A DNA stretch of 43,206 nt, from NCBI GenBank assembly GCA_964370065.1, contig CAYJGK010000014.1:1-43206 (forward strand), in the 5' to 3' direction. Position 1 is the stretch's first letter. Each line of letters starts with the position of its first letter. Below the pieces are notes generated by a model. The model worked only from the letters and a program-made list of their open reading frames with translations. It was not told the DNA's origin and did no database searches. The position numbers and the translations under genes were made by a program. The stretch is from CAMQRS01 sp964370065. Its GTDB lineage: Bacteria; Bacillota_I; Bacilli_A; Erysipelotrichales; Erysipelotrichaceae. Below are positions 15,712 through 24,711 of the stretch, piece after piece.

Positions 15712-16098
15712 TATACATTAAAGTTTTATCTTTATAAACTATTTCACATAGATTTCATATAAATGTATTCATTTAATGACTTTAATCACTTTTTTCACCC
15801 TGTGTTTCCTATAAATCAAAAGTTTTACTCTGCAAGATAATATGCATATACTGAAAATCAATGTGAGTAACTATGAAAGAAACAAATAAGATTATACATG
15901 AACTTTTATCTATGATTGCTACATTATAAATCTGAATTTGATATTCTTGATATATATATATATGGTAAAATTATAATAGAATTATGATTTACATAGTATT
16001 CTTAAAGTCGAATCGTGGTAGCATCCTTGTGATAGATAATTGCTATTTTATTTTGTCACGATCATTTTGATTTAAAAACAAAAAAGGAGGATTCAAAA
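15712..16098. other. Intergenic region with no recognised gene; possible leader structure
   Basis: This is 387 A+T-rich bases between divergent genes. It contains a TA dinucleotide run (15950-15963), one TTTCACA (15743) and an 18-codon frame (15873-15929) with a weak ribosome binding site that looks spurious or a remnant. A nested inverted repeat ATCGTG/CACGAT (16012-16017 with 16057-16062) lies before the gene at 16099. None is strong enough to name. Confidence 0.3.
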
Positions 16099-16548
16099 AT
16101 GAATGAAGTAATCTATAATCACAGAAAAACAACGATTATCAAAGTAGCATTAATAATTTCTTTTTGGTGGATCGGTCTTTTCCTCTTCCCCAGCCAAAAC
16201 TACTTAGAAACAGCTAAATTATTCACTATGAATTTTTTATTTACACCTAGTAGTATTTCTTTATTGATATCTGGAATTGGTATTTTTATAGCGGTAAGCG
16301 CTTCCTACCAACAACTAGGTTTTAAAGATTATCTTGTCAAAAATTTCTTTTTTAAATATAAAACCAATACTTCTAAAAAAATAATTATTAGATTAGTATG
16401 CTACACTGTTATCTTAATTATATTTTATATCCTTTCACTATTGTCTAAAAATATACATATGATGTTATCTTTCCATTTTTCACTAACATTGTATGCCTGT
16501 GTTTTAGGAGAGTTGATAGGAATGACTTATTTTAAAAAAAGGGACTAA
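16099..16548 (+). CDS. Small integral membrane protein, function unknown
   Basis: The 149-residue protein has four predicted transmembrane helices (about 14-31, 52-70, 94-113 and 118-137), with a basic loop (KYKTNTSKK) between helices 2 and 3. The ATG has an AGGAGG-type site 8 bases upstream. It is a single-gene unit ending in a terminator that includes its stop codon. No family recognised. A transcriptional regulator is often next to such proteins, but none is present here. Confidence 0.7.
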   Translation: MNEVIYNHRKTTIIKVALIISFWWIGLFLFPSQNYLETAKLFTMNFLFTPSSISLLISGIGIFIAVSASYQQLGFKDYLVKNFFFKYKTNTSKKIIIRLVCYTVILIIFYILSLLSKNIHMMLSFHFSLTLYACVLGELIGMTYFKKRD

Positions 16549-16560
16549 CTCCCTTTTTTT
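16534..16560 (+). terminator. Terminator overlapping the stop codon of the 149-residue membrane protein gene
   Basis: AAAAAAAGGGA/TCCCTTTTTTT with a 5-base loop; the TAA lies in the loop. Confidence 0.85.
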
Positions 16561-16704
16561 ATCCTTTACTTTACATGTAGTTCAACATTCTATTTTATCG
16601 CATCATTGTATTTTTATTATTTTAATTGCATGCGAAGTGTGTTAAACGTGTAACAAATAGCACATATTTTAGTCGTTCAAGTATACTTTTAAGTTGAATT
16701 TTGT

Positions 16705-16825
16705 TATAATTTCGTAAAGTTAAAATCAACCTATCATCTTGTAGGCGCAACACAAAAGTCGCTACAGACTGCTAACCAGCCATTACGACGAATACGATTT
16801 TATTTGATTCAGTTAGGAGATAACC
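16705..16825 (+). promoter_or_regulatory. Promoter and ~110-nt structured 5' leader of ade
   Basis: A -10 TATAAT (16705-16710) is followed by about 110 non-coding bases. A stem TGTAG..CG/CG.CTACA (about 16740-16766, one bulged G) encloses an A-rich loop. The leader ends in GGAG 7 bases before the ATG. It matches no purine, preQ1, THF or other riboswitch consensus I know. The -35 region is poor. Confidence 0.45.
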
Positions 16826-18580
16826 ATGTTAACAATTGATAAACTAAGAAAAATGAGAGATGTGGCTTCTTTAAAAGAAGAAGCTGACCTCTTAATTAAG
16901 AATGTTAGGATAATTAATACGATTACACAAGAAATACAGGAGGCGAATCTTTCTATTGTAGAAGATCGTATTGTCGGTTTTTGTGGGGATAAAGCGAAAG
17001 TAGTGATTGATGCAAAAGGAATGTTTGCATCGCCACTATTAATTGATGCACATATGCATATCGAATCGACTTTATTAACACCAGGTAATTTAAATGACCT
17101 TTTACTTCCAAGAGGGATTGGAACAATTATTGCAGACCCACATGAAATTGCGAATGTAAGTGGAATAAATGGAATTGAATATATTTTAAAGTCAGTGGAA
17201 AATTTAGATCTTGATGTTAAAGTTGCACTTCCATCTTGTGTTCCATCAACCAGTTTTGAACATGCAGGAGCCACTTTAAAAGCAGAGGATTTATTTGCAT
17301 TTTATAGTCATCCTAATGTAATAGGACTTGCGGAAGTAATGGATTATTTTAGAGTTCTTAACGATGAAGATATGTTGAAAAAATTATTTGATGCACAAAC
17401 TTTAAATAAAATAATTGATGGCCATGGTGCTATTTTAGATGAAGTAGGATTGGATGTTTTTTCTACTATGAATATTAAAAACGACCATGAATGTGAAGAT
17501 ATAAAAGGGATGCAAGAGCGTTTAAGACGTGGTATTTATACTTTTATTCGTGAAGGAACGGTTTGTAAGAATTTAGAAGATTTAATTACGGCTGTAAATT
17601 TACATAATTATCGTTATGTATGCTTATGCACTGATGATAAACACCCAGATGATTTAGCGGTTGATGGAGGAATTGATGGCGTACTTAGAAAAGCAATCCG
17701 TTTAGATGTTGATCCTATTATGGCAATTTCTTTAGTTACTTTGAATCCTAGTGAGTGTTACAAATTGCATGACATAGGTGTTTTAACTCCTGGTAAAAAA
17801 GCAGACTTTTTCTTATTTGAAGACTTACATGACATACAAGCAAAAAAAGTATTTAAAAATGGGGTGTTGGTTGCCGAAAACGGGAAAATAATGAGCGAAA
17901 AAAAACAATTACGAGTGAAAGCAGAAGACAGTATTCTGCATTCTATTAATTATAAACCCTTTTCTAAATCAGATATTCAAATTAATCTTGAACACTTCAA
18001 TGGAATGAATTTGATTGAAGTGCATGCGGGAAGTGTTGTCACTAAACTTTTAAAAGAAAAAGTAGATAAGAACGAAGTTAATCAATTTATGCAAAGTGTA
18101 GAAAAAGACCATGCAAAACTAATGGTAGTAGAAAGACATCATGCGACTGGTAATATCGGTTTAAGTTGTGTAAAAGGCTTTGGGTTTTTAAAAGGAGCCA
18201 TTGCAACCACCGTTGCGCATGACAGTCATAATATTATCGCAGTGGGAATGAATGATGATGACATGTTGCTAGCCATTGATCAAGTCAAAAAAAATAATGG
18301 TGGATATGCTTTAGTTGTCAATGGAGAAGTTAAATCTTATGTTAAACTTGAAGTTTCAGGATTACTGAGCAACAATAGTTTAGAAGAAACACTACAAGCT
18401 TTACATAAATTACATGATGATGTAAGCAAAATAATTAAAGATAAGAAATTTAACCCATTTTTGATGTTGTCATTTATTTCACTTCCTGTTATCCCTGAAG
18501 TAAAACTTACGGATATTGGATTAATTGAGGTGAATACAGGTACTGTTCTTCCCTTACCTGTAATGATAAAGGAAATTTAG
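16826..18580 (+). CDS. ade: Adenine deaminase
   Basis: The 584-residue cytosolic amidohydrolase turns adenine into hypoxanthine for purine salvage. Seen: the metal-binding DAHMHIEST (about 72-80), DPHEIANV, the conserved GHGA, CTDDKHPDDL with the catalytic acid, and the C-terminal subdomain with RHHATGNIG and TVAHDSHNI(I/V)AVG characteristic of the Ade family. Length is typical. It is monocistronic, with a long leader and a strong terminator. Confidence 0.95.
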   Translation: MLTIDKLRKMRDVASLKEEADLLIKNVRIINTITQEIQEANLSIVEDRIVGFCGDKAKVVIDAKGMFASPLLIDAHMHIESTLLTPGNLNDLLLPRGIGTIIADPHEIANVSGINGIEYILKSVENLDLDVKVALPSCVPSTSFEHAGATLKAEDLFAFYSHPNVIGLAEVMDYFRVLNDEDMLKKLFDAQTLNKIIDGHGAILDEVGLDVFSTMNIKNDHECEDIKGMQERLRRGIYTFIREGTVCKNLEDLITAVNLHNYRYVCLCTDDKHPDDLAVDGGIDGVLRKAIRLDVDPIMAISLVTLNPSECYKLHDIGVLTPGKKADFFLFEDLHDIQAKKVFKNGVLVAENGKIMSEKKQLRVKAEDSILHSINYKPFSKSDIQINLEHFNGMNLIEVHAGSVVTKLLKEKVDKNEVNQFMQSVEKDHAKLMVVERHHATGNIGLSCVKGFGFLKGAIATTVAHDSHNIIAVGMNDDDMLLAIDQVKKNNGGYALVVNGEVKSYVKLEVSGLLSNNSLEETLQALHKLHDDVSKIIKDKKFNPFLMLSFISLPVIPEVKLTDIGLIEVNTGTVLPLPVMIKEI

Positions 18581-18612
18581 AAAATACCGATTCTTAAAAG
18601 AGTCGGTATTTT
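18581..18612. terminator. Terminator of ade
   Basis: Stem of 13 pairs including one G-T (18581-18593 with 18600-18612), 6-base loop, and seven T residues on the + strand. Four T residues on the other side may also stop minus-strand transcription from the dehydrogenase gene. Confidence 0.88.
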
Positions 18613-18666
18613 TTTACTATCTAAAAATCGGTTGTATTCATCTAGTTTTTATTATTTTTGATTGTC

Positions 18667-19884
18667 TTAGAAATCTACATCTAAATCGTAGTAACAACAC
18701 TTAAATAACTTAACCATTTCTTCTTGTGTGGGAATACGTGGGTTACTTCCTGTACAAGCATCCCCAATTGCAGTTTCTGCAATGGAATCTAACCTTTCTA
18801 AGAATACAGCTTCTGGCACAAACCCTTCCTGTTCAGGTAAACCATCTAATCCATAGTGTTTAATACAGTTTGGAATATTTAAATCATCATTCATCTGACG
18901 TAAGTAAGCAATCAATAATTCGACTTTTTCATCTTCTGTATTTCCCCCTAACTTCATATAATCTGCAATTGTTGCATAGCGTTTTTTCGCTTCTGGATTC
19001 GCTGCATTAAATTTAATTACTTTTGGCAAATACATTGCGTTCGCTGCTCCATGTATAATATGAGCACCTAAATCTTGAAAGATTGCTCCAGTTTTATGAG
19101 CCATAGAGTGAACAATACCTAATAATGCATTCGAGAATGCTTGTCCTGCTAAACATTGTGCATTATGCATAGCTGCACGCGCATCCATATCACCATTATA
19201 TGAGTTCACTAAATGTTCTTGAATCATAATAATAGAGTGTAGCGCTAATGGGTCTGTATAATCACAGTGTAATGTTGAAACATACGCTTCTATAGAATGT
19301 GTGATAGCATCCATTCCCGTGTGTGCAGTTAATTTTTGTGGCATCGTTTCTGCTAATTCAGGATCTACAATTGCGATATCTGGTGTAATTTCAAAATCCG
19401 CGATTGGATATTTAATTCCTTTTTCGTAATCTGTAATAATAGAGAAAGCCGTTACCTCTGTAGCAGTCCCTGAAGTAGATGGAATGGCTACAAATTTAGC
19501 TTTTTTGCGCAATTTAGGAATACCAAAAATGACACACATTTGTTCAAAGGTCGTTTCTGGATATTCATATTTAATCCACATTGCTTTCGCTGCATCAATA
19601 GGTGATCCTCCACCCATTGCCACAATCCAATCTGGTTCAAAGGCTAGCATTTCAGCCGCTCCACGCATAACTGTTTCTACAGATGGGTCTGGTTCTATCC
19701 CTTCAAATAATTTTACTTCCATTCCTGCTTCTTTTAAATAACTACATGCTTTGTCAAGAAAACCATTACGTTTCATGGCTCCCCCTCCCACACAAACGAT
19801 TGCTCTTTTTCCTTCTAATCCCTTAAGTGCTTCTAATGCCCCTTTCCCATGATATAAGTCACGAGGTAATGTAAATCTGTTCAT
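18667..19884 (-). CDS. Iron-containing alcohol dehydrogenase
   Basis: The 405-residue cytosolic NAD(P)H-dependent dehydrogenase is of the Fe-ADH (type III) family, close to butanol/ethanol dehydrogenases. Seen: the nucleotide-binding GGGSPIDAAK (about 92-101), the family signature around DAITHSIEAYVS with a metal-ligand Asp/His, and the metal-binding HSMAHKTGAIFQDLGAHIIHGAANA. Substrate cannot be fixed; reoxidising NADH in fermentation is the usual role. It stands alone behind a promoter with a Rex-like site. Confidence 0.93.
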   Translation of the reverse strand: MNRFTLPRDLYHGKGALEALKGLEGKRAIVCVGGGAMKRNGFLDKACSYLKEAGMEVKLFEGIEPDPSVETVMRGAAEMLAFEPDWIVAMGGGSPIDAAKAMWIKYEYPETTFEQMCVIFGIPKLRKKAKFVAIPSTSGTATEVTAFSIITDYEKGIKYPIADFEITPDIAIVDPELAETMPQKLTAHTGMDAITHSIEAYVSTLHCDYTDPLALHSIIMIQEHLVNSYNGDMDARAAMHNAQCLAGQAFSNALLGIVHSMAHKTGAIFQDLGAHIIHGAANAMYLPKVIKFNAANPEAKKRYATIADYMKLGGNTEDEKVELLIAYLRQMNDDLNIPNCIKHYGLDGLPEQEGFVPEAVFLERLDSIAETAIGDACTGSNPRIPTQEEMVKLFKCCYYDLDVDF

Positions 19885-19919
19885 TTCTAATCTCCTTTTC
19901 TATGTTTATCCACTATTTT

Positions 19920-19959
19920 ATCATAGCACTTGCATTTGAACTTGTCCATAATTTCACAA
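19920..19959 (-). promoter_or_regulatory. Promoter of the Fe-alcohol dehydrogenase with a Rex-like operator
   Basis: Minus strand: -35 TGGACA (19943-19948), 17-base spacer, -10 TATGAT (19920-19925). Overlapping the -35 is TTGTGAAATTATGGACAA (19942-19959), which matches the Rex consensus TTGTGA-N6-TCACAA at 10 of 12 positions. Rex control of adh genes is well established in Bacillota; no rex gene is in the window. Confidence 0.45.
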
Positions 19960-20018
19960 ACGAATGTTATAATATTATACACACTTCTTTCATAACTTGC
20001 TTATTTCACATAAAAAAA

Positions 20019-20042
20019 TAAGCGATTTTTAAAAACCGCTTA
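20019..20042 (-). terminator. Terminator of the methyltransferase gene
   Basis: TAAGCG/CGCTTA outer stem with inner TTTTT/AAAAA pairing, followed by seven T residues on the minus strand. It overlaps the stop codon at 20040-20042. Confidence 0.75.
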
Positions 20043-21188
20043 CTGTTTAAATAATAATTCATATAAAGTATGTTTAAAGTGAAATTGCTGCAAGATAGCC
20101 TCTACTTCTTTTTTCGCTTGGATTTTCTTTTCTTCACTAACCTTATCACTACGCACGCAGCGCAACAATAAGTTTTTTGGAGAATGTGATAAATCAATGA
20201 ATTCCAATACCTGTACTTTATATCCCTGTGTTTCAATTAAATTAGCACGTATTTCATCAGTTAAAATAGAAGACAACCTTTCTTTTAGTAATCCATATTT
20301 TGTCATGAGTGAATACTCCTCACTTTTGATTTGAGCATTCACTTCGTGTTGACAACAAGGCACTGAGAAAATCATTTTAGCGTTCCATTTAATCGCGTTG
20401 TAAATAGCATGATCACTTGCTGTATTGCAAGCGTGCAAGGAAATGACCATGTCGACATCAAAGTCACATGTATACCCATCTATGTTTCCTACTTCAAATC
20501 GTAATGAATCATAGCCATATTTTTTAGCGATCGCATTACAATTTTTAATGACTTCCGTTTTTAAATCTAATCCAATCATATTCACACTCACTTGCTTCAC
20601 TTCTACTAAATAGTAATATAAAATAAATGTAAGATATGATTTTCCACAACCAAAATCAATAATATTTAGATGTTTCATATCTGGTGTTAAACAATCGTCA
20701 ATCATTTCAATAAACCGATTAATTTGTTTGTATTTATCATACATGGATTGTACTACTTTACCTTCTTTTGTGAAAACTTGTAAATCATATAAAGGAGCTA
20801 TATAGCTACCCTCCTCTAATAAATAGCGTTTTTTCTTATTATGTTCTTTCACAGCCACGGTTTTAGGATTATCTACTTGCTTACTAGAAATTAATAATTT
20901 TCCTTTCTTAGATTGTTTAATGACATAATTTTTATATTGTGTATAAGCATCGCATTGTCTAAAAAATGTTTCAAAGTAATGTTGTATGATAGAAAGGCTA
21001 TCCACTTCATTCACATTCTCATGAAAAGCTTGCGTTTGTGTAAACTTTTCAATTTGATAACACACTTTATTTTTTAATTTAATTTTACGAATCACTATTT
21101 TTTTGAATTCCCCATTTTTTTGTTTGGGATTAGACAATATGATTTTATCTACATTATTGTCTAATATTTCACATAAGATTTCCTTCAT
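20040..21188 (-). CDS. SAM-dependent methyltransferase, Methyltransf_32-like
   Basis: The 382-residue protein has a ~150-residue N-terminal region of unknown type, then a class I methyltransferase fold. SAM-binding motif I IIDFGCGKSYLTF is near 175, the acidic motif II is GLDLK, and ISLHACNTASDHAI and SVPCCQHE follow. The LHAC-ATD and PCC-H signature is that of the METTL25/GSTCD-like (PF13679) group, whose bacterial targets are largely unknown; RNA is plausible. It lies 12 bases after pepT and probably shares its transcript. Confidence 0.8.
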   Translation of the reverse strand: MKEILCEILDNNVDKIILSNPKQKNGEFKKIVIRKIKLKNKVCYQIEKFTQTQAFHENVNEVDSLSIIQHYFETFFRQCDAYTQYKNYVIKQSKKGKLLISSKQVDNPKTVAVKEHNKKKRYLLEEGSYIAPLYDLQVFTKEGKVVQSMYDKYKQINRFIEMIDDCLTPDMKHLNIIDFGCGKSYLTFILYYYLVEVKQVSVNMIGLDLKTEVIKNCNAIAKKYGYDSLRFEVGNIDGYTCDFDVDMVISLHACNTASDHAIYNAIKWNAKMIFSVPCCQHEVNAQIKSEEYSLMTKYGLLKERLSSILTDEIRANLIETQGYKVQVLEFIDLSHSPKNLLLRCVRSDKVSEEKKIQAKKEVEAILQQFHFKHTLYELLFKQ

Positions 21189-21200
21189 ATACAGCTCCTT

Positions 21201-22418
21201 TTACTTGGCATTATTTTCCACTATTTTAATTAGTAATTCCACTATTTTTTCCATAGATTGAATACTAATATATTCATATTTTCCGTGGAAATTATAACCA
21301 CCTGTTCCAATATTTGGGCAGAATAGCCCTTCATAGGTTAATCGTGCCCCATCCGTTCCACCACGAATGGGTGAATGTTTAGGGGTGATTCCAATTTGTT
21401 TCATCGCCTCTTCTACTTTTTCCACGATTTCAATCTTCGTGCGTACTAAATCAGCCATGTTCGCATAGCTGTCACGAATCATTAGTTGAATGGTTTGTTC
21501 ACCATATTTTTGATTCATAAATAATGCAGCATTTTCAAAATCTTGTTTTTGTTTAGCAAATAATACAGCATCATGATTACGGATAATGTATTCCATGTGT
21601 GCTTGCTCACAAACACCTTGTAAAGTCGTTAAGTGATTAAACCCTTCATAACCTTCTGTCAATGCGGGATGATCTTTAACTGGTAGTAAAGCATGAAACT
21701 CCATTGCCAATTCACTTGCATTAATCATTTTATGTTTAGCTTCTCCAGGATGAATACTACTACCTTGAATATTAACTTCTGCACTCGCTGCATGAAAGTT
21801 TTCAAAATCAATACTTTCAATATCACTACCATCAACCGTATAAGCGTATGCAGCATCAAATTTTGCCACATCAAAATGATTTGTTCCTCTTCCTACTTCT
21901 TCATCTGGTGTAAACGCAATTTTAATTGTCCCATGCGGTATGTCGTCTTGTATCATGCGCTGGCACATCATCATAATTTCACTTATTCCTGCTTTGTCAT
22001 CCGCTCCCAGTAAAGTCGTACCATCGGTTACAATTAAATCTTGTCCAATGTGTTTTGCTAGGGTGGGAAATTGTATAGCATTCATGCGAATGTCTAATGT
22101 TTCATTTAATATAATTTCATTTCCATCATAATTGTGAATGATACGAGGTTGCACATTTTTTCCTACCATATCTGGACTGGTATCCATATGTGCAATAAAT
22201 CCTATGGTATCTACCTCTTTATCAATAGTAGAAGGAAGTGTTCCATACACAACTCCAAACTCATCTACGTGTGCATCTTGTATACCAATTTCTTTCATAT
22301 CCTCTACTAGTATATGAGCTAAATCAAATTGTTTAGCACTACTTGGGACACTACTACTATTAGCATCTGATTCTGTGTCTATTTTTACGTATTTTATAAA
22401 TGTTTTGATTAATTCCAT
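21201..22418 (-). CDS. pepT: Peptidase T (tripeptide aminopeptidase)
   Basis: The 405-residue zinc enzyme releases N-terminal residues from tripeptides in the cytosol. M20 motifs: FIAHMDTSPD (first zinc His and Asp), GADDKAGISEI (bridging Asp), TPDEEVGRGT (catalytic Glu pair), the DG(S/A) segment with YTVDGSDI, and the C-terminal RGGTDGARLT and FHGKYEYIS. Length and motifs match PepT throughout. It heads a two-gene unit with the methyltransferase. Confidence 0.96.
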   Translation of the reverse strand: MELIKTFIKYVKIDTESDANSSSVPSSAKQFDLAHILVEDMKEIGIQDAHVDEFGVVYGTLPSTIDKEVDTIGFIAHMDTSPDMVGKNVQPRIIHNYDGNEIILNETLDIRMNAIQFPTLAKHIGQDLIVTDGTTLLGADDKAGISEIMMMCQRMIQDDIPHGTIKIAFTPDEEVGRGTNHFDVAKFDAAYAYTVDGSDIESIDFENFHAASAEVNIQGSSIHPGEAKHKMINASELAMEFHALLPVKDHPALTEGYEGFNHLTTLQGVCEQAHMEYIIRNHDAVLFAKQKQDFENAALFMNQKYGEQTIQLMIRDSYANMADLVRTKIEIVEKVEEAMKQIGITPKHSPIRGGTDGARLTYEGLFCPNIGTGGYNFHGKYEYISIQSMEKIVELLIKIVENNAK

Positions 22419-22523
22419 AATGACCTCTCTTTTTCTTCCCTATTATACAATAAAACAGACTTCTTTATACACTTATTTCATTTATTACTATGGTATAATA
22501 AAACTCTAGTTAGGAGGGTACGT

Positions 22524-23039
22524 ATGAAAGGCTTAACACATTTATATTGTGGAGATGGAAAAGGAAAAACAAGTGCTGCCATAGGTGTCGTGATTCGACA
22601 AGTAAGTTGCCATAAAAAAGTTGCAATATTTTCATTTCTTAAAGATGGTAGCAGTAGTGAAAACAAAGTGCTTCAACAATTAGGTGTACAACTATTCAGT
22701 TGTGAGATGCCGAATCCATTTTATTACCAAATGGATATTGTGCAAAAACAAGTTTTTAAACAGCAACAAGAACAACTTTTTTCCTTGGCTACATCGATGC
22801 TGCATAAGGTAGATTGTATCGTATTAGATGAAGTAATGGATGCCATTCAATTGGGTTTCTTTCCACTTTCAGCATTATTGCAATTTATCGCACAAAAACC
22901 CAAATCATTAGAACTCATTATCACTGCTCATCAAGAACATCAAGATTTAGTGGCAGTAGTGGACTATTATACGTATTTCGAAAATAAAAAACACCCCTAT
23001 CAGCAAGGCATCCCTGCTCGTAAAGGCGTTGATTTATAA
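22524..23039 (+). CDS. cobO: CobO/BtuR-type cob(I)alamin adenosyltransferase
   Basis: The 171-residue P-loop enzyme transfers the adenosyl group of ATP to cob(I)alamin or a precursor. Seen: LYCGDGKGKTSAA P-loop (10-16), VAIFSFLKDG, the Walker B-like CIVLDEV with its acidic residue, and the family tail GIPARKGVDL. Compared with CobO/CobA the GE motif after FLK is altered, and the usual LTGR-like segment is weaker (ITAHQEH), so this is a divergent member. AGGAGG-type site before the ATG. Single-gene unit; no cobalamin biosynthesis gene nearby, so scavenging is likelier. Confidence 0.82.
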   Translation: MKGLTHLYCGDGKGKTSAAIGVVIRQVSCHKKVAIFSFLKDGSSSENKVLQQLGVQLFSCEMPNPFYYQMDIVQKQVFKQQQEQLFSLATSMLHKVDCIVLDEVMDAIQLGFFPLSALLQFIAQKPKSLELIITAHQEHQDLVAVVDYYTYFENKKHPYQQGIPARKGVDL

Positions 23040-23064
23040 AAAAACAAGCGATAGCTTGTTTTTT
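23039..23064. terminator. Bidirectional terminator between convergent cobO-like and SDR genes
   Basis: AAAAAACAAGC/GCTTGTTTTTT (23039-23049 with 23054-23064), 4-base loop GATA. A/T tracts on both sides serve both strands. Confidence 0.88.
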
Positions 23065-23801
23065 TATTCTTGGTATGTCCACCCATGATCATCATGATAA
23101 ATCATTTGAGTAGACATCCCTCCATCTACAACAAAGTTTTGACCATTAATAAAGCTTGCCACATCACTACATAAATAAATAGCTAACTCAACAATGTCCT
23201 CTACTTTACCAATGCGTTTTACGCTATGTTGTTTAGCATCCATTTCACTAGCTTGATAATCTAATACATCAATCCAACCAGGCGCAATACTATTCACTCT
23301 TGCTTTTCCTTGTAAACTAATGCTCATTGCATGCGTCATCGCAAACATCGCTCCTTTTGCTGCTGTATAACTTTCACTATCTACTTGTGACATAAAGGCA
23401 CGCGTACTAGCCATATTAATAATGCTACTTGTATGACTTAAATGGTGTTGCAATTGATTAACGATTTCATAAGGTGCGCCCACACCCACTTGTAGCACTT
23501 CCATGAAGGCATGATAACTACATTCGCTTTGTAACCCTTTATGATTTATACATGCATTATTGATAATCACATCAACCTGCTCTACATGCTGTTTAATGTA
23601 CTGTGTAAATGAATGAATAGTCTCTTTATGCTTTAAATCAGCTTGCATAAAATAAACTTGATTAGTCACTGCAATCGGCAATGGATTTTGGTCAATACAA
23701 AAAATACGACACTCTAGACTCATAAACTTTTTCAAGTAACCCAGTCCAATCCCATGACTTACACCCGTCAACACCACTACTTTATCTTTATAATTAGTCA
23801 T
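23064..23801 (-). CDS. Short-chain dehydrogenase/reductase
   Basis: The 245-residue cytosolic oxidoreductase has a Rossmann fold. Seen: GVSHGIG (13-19) for NAD(P), NNACINHKG, the catalytic Ser strand (INMAS), YTAAKG with the Tyr-x3-Lys pair, and the C-terminal FINGQNFVVDGGMS of the classical SDR family. Its ATG lies within the last codons of the DeoR gene (8-base overlap), so the two are translationally coupled. By context it probably acts on a sugar-derived aldehyde or ketone made by the neighbouring locus (inference). Confidence 0.9.
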   Translation of the reverse strand: MTNYKDKVVVLTGVSHGIGLGYLKKFMSLECRIFCIDQNPLPIAVTNQVYFMQADLKHKETIHSFTQYIKQHVEQVDVIINNACINHKGLQSECSYHAFMEVLQVGVGAPYEIVNQLQHHLSHTSSIINMASTRAFMSQVDSESYTAAKGAMFAMTHAMSISLQGKARVNSIAPGWIDVLDYQASEMDAKQHSVKRIGKVEDIVELAIYLCSDVASFINGQNFVVDGGMSTQMIYHDDHGWTYQE

Positions 23802-24573
23802 GATAACCTCCCATAATTTGCACTCCGATTTGTTGAAGTGCTTTTATTTTTTTAGGTGTTGGTAGTTGTTCACTAATAATGTAATTTACATTTTCTAATG
23901 GTAAACACTTGTAAGTCCCAATGGAATCAAATTTTATACTTTCCATTACTAAATAAGATTGTTTAGCATTTGTCACGGCTTTTGCTTTGACCACTCCATC
24001 ATTCACATCAAAGGTAGTTGTCATTAAATCGTTAAAATCAATCCCTGTACTTCCTACAAACACTTTATCAAAGTAATATTTAGATAATACCTCTACACTC
24101 ATACTCCCTACAAATGCATTTAATTCTTTACTAACATCTCCTCCTGTACCAATAATACCTACATTTGGGCAACCTGCTAAGATTTGTAAGATATCAAACA
24201 TATTAGAGACCACCATACAAGGTTTTTCCCCTTTAGCAAGTAAATTAGCTAAACAAATATTAGTAGTCGATACATCTAGAAAAATGGTATCACCCGTTTC
24301 AATTTGATCATATGCAATTTGCGCAATTTTCTCTTTTGTTGCGACATCTAAATTACGTCGCTCAAAAACACTTCTAAACACAAATTTATTCACTTCACAG
24401 GGAATTGCTCCTCCATATGTTCTTTTTAATTGATTTTCTTTTTCTAATACTTTTAAATCTTTACGAATACAGTCTTCACTTACTTTAAATAATTGACTTA
24501 ATTCTTTTACTTTCACTTTGTGCTCATCCTTCAATTTTTGAAGAATTAATTGATGTCTTTCACTTGTAAACAT
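23794..24573 (-). CDS. DeoR-family transcriptional regulator
   Basis: The 259-residue regulator has an N-terminal DeoR winged helix (MFTSERHQLILQKL... VKVKELSQLFKVSEDCIRKDLKVLE) and a C-terminal phosphosugar-sensing domain with DTIFLDVSTTN, VVSNMFDILQIL and GTGGD. It faces the glycyl radical enzyme operon and is coupled to the SDR. I chose ATG at 24573 because the DNA-binding domain starts there; the longer frame to 24645 would add a hydrophobic stretch that looks like translated promoter. The ribosome binding site is weak (GTGG). Confidence 0.9.
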   Translation of the reverse strand: MFTSERHQLILQKLKDEHKVKVKELSQLFKVSEDCIRKDLKVLEKENQLKRTYGGAIPCEVNKFVFRSVFERRNLDVATKEKIAQIAYDQIETGDTIFLDVSTTNICLANLLAKGEKPCMVVSNMFDILQILAGCPNVGIIGTGGDVSKELNAFVGSMSVEVLSKYYFDKVFVGSTGIDFNDLMTTTFDVNDGVVKAKAVTNAKQSYLVMESIKFDSIGTYKCLPLENVNYIISEQLPTPKKIKALQQIGVQIMGGYHD

Positions 24574-24595
24574 AATTTCACCACTTTCTATTTCC

Positions 24596-24698
24596 ATTAT
24601 ATATAATAAAACAAGATAAAACAATAACAAATAATACGAAAACAATCACAAAGTACTTGCAAAACAATAAGAAACAATATAAAATAATAACGAACAAT
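24596..24698. promoter_or_regulatory. Divergent deoR/glycyl-radical-enzyme promoter with phased AACAAT repeats
   Basis: Five AACAAT direct repeats start at 24620, 24641, 24663, 24673 and 24693, spaced 21, 22, 10 and 20 bases, close to whole helical turns. The + promoter is TTGCAA (24657-24662), 17 bases, TAAAAT (24680-24685). The minus promoter is TTGTTT (24619-24624), 17 bases, TATAAT (24596-24601). The repeats overlap both, as expected for DeoR-family control. Confidence 0.6.
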
Positions 24699-24711
24699 AG
24701 GAGGATTCAAT

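Noticed and set aside
15873..15929. 18-codon peptide gene (MKETNKIIHELLSMIATL)
   Set aside because: Weak ribosome binding site and no homologue known to me; likely chance or a remnant.
16711..16825. Known purine riboswitch upstream of ade
   Set aside because: The conserved junction bases and paired loop-loop elements of the guanine/adenine class are absent.
23039..23064. Another copy of the GCAAG-type small RNA
   Set aside because: The CAAGC/GCTTG hairpin is a simple bidirectional terminator between convergent genes, with no second hairpin or promoter.
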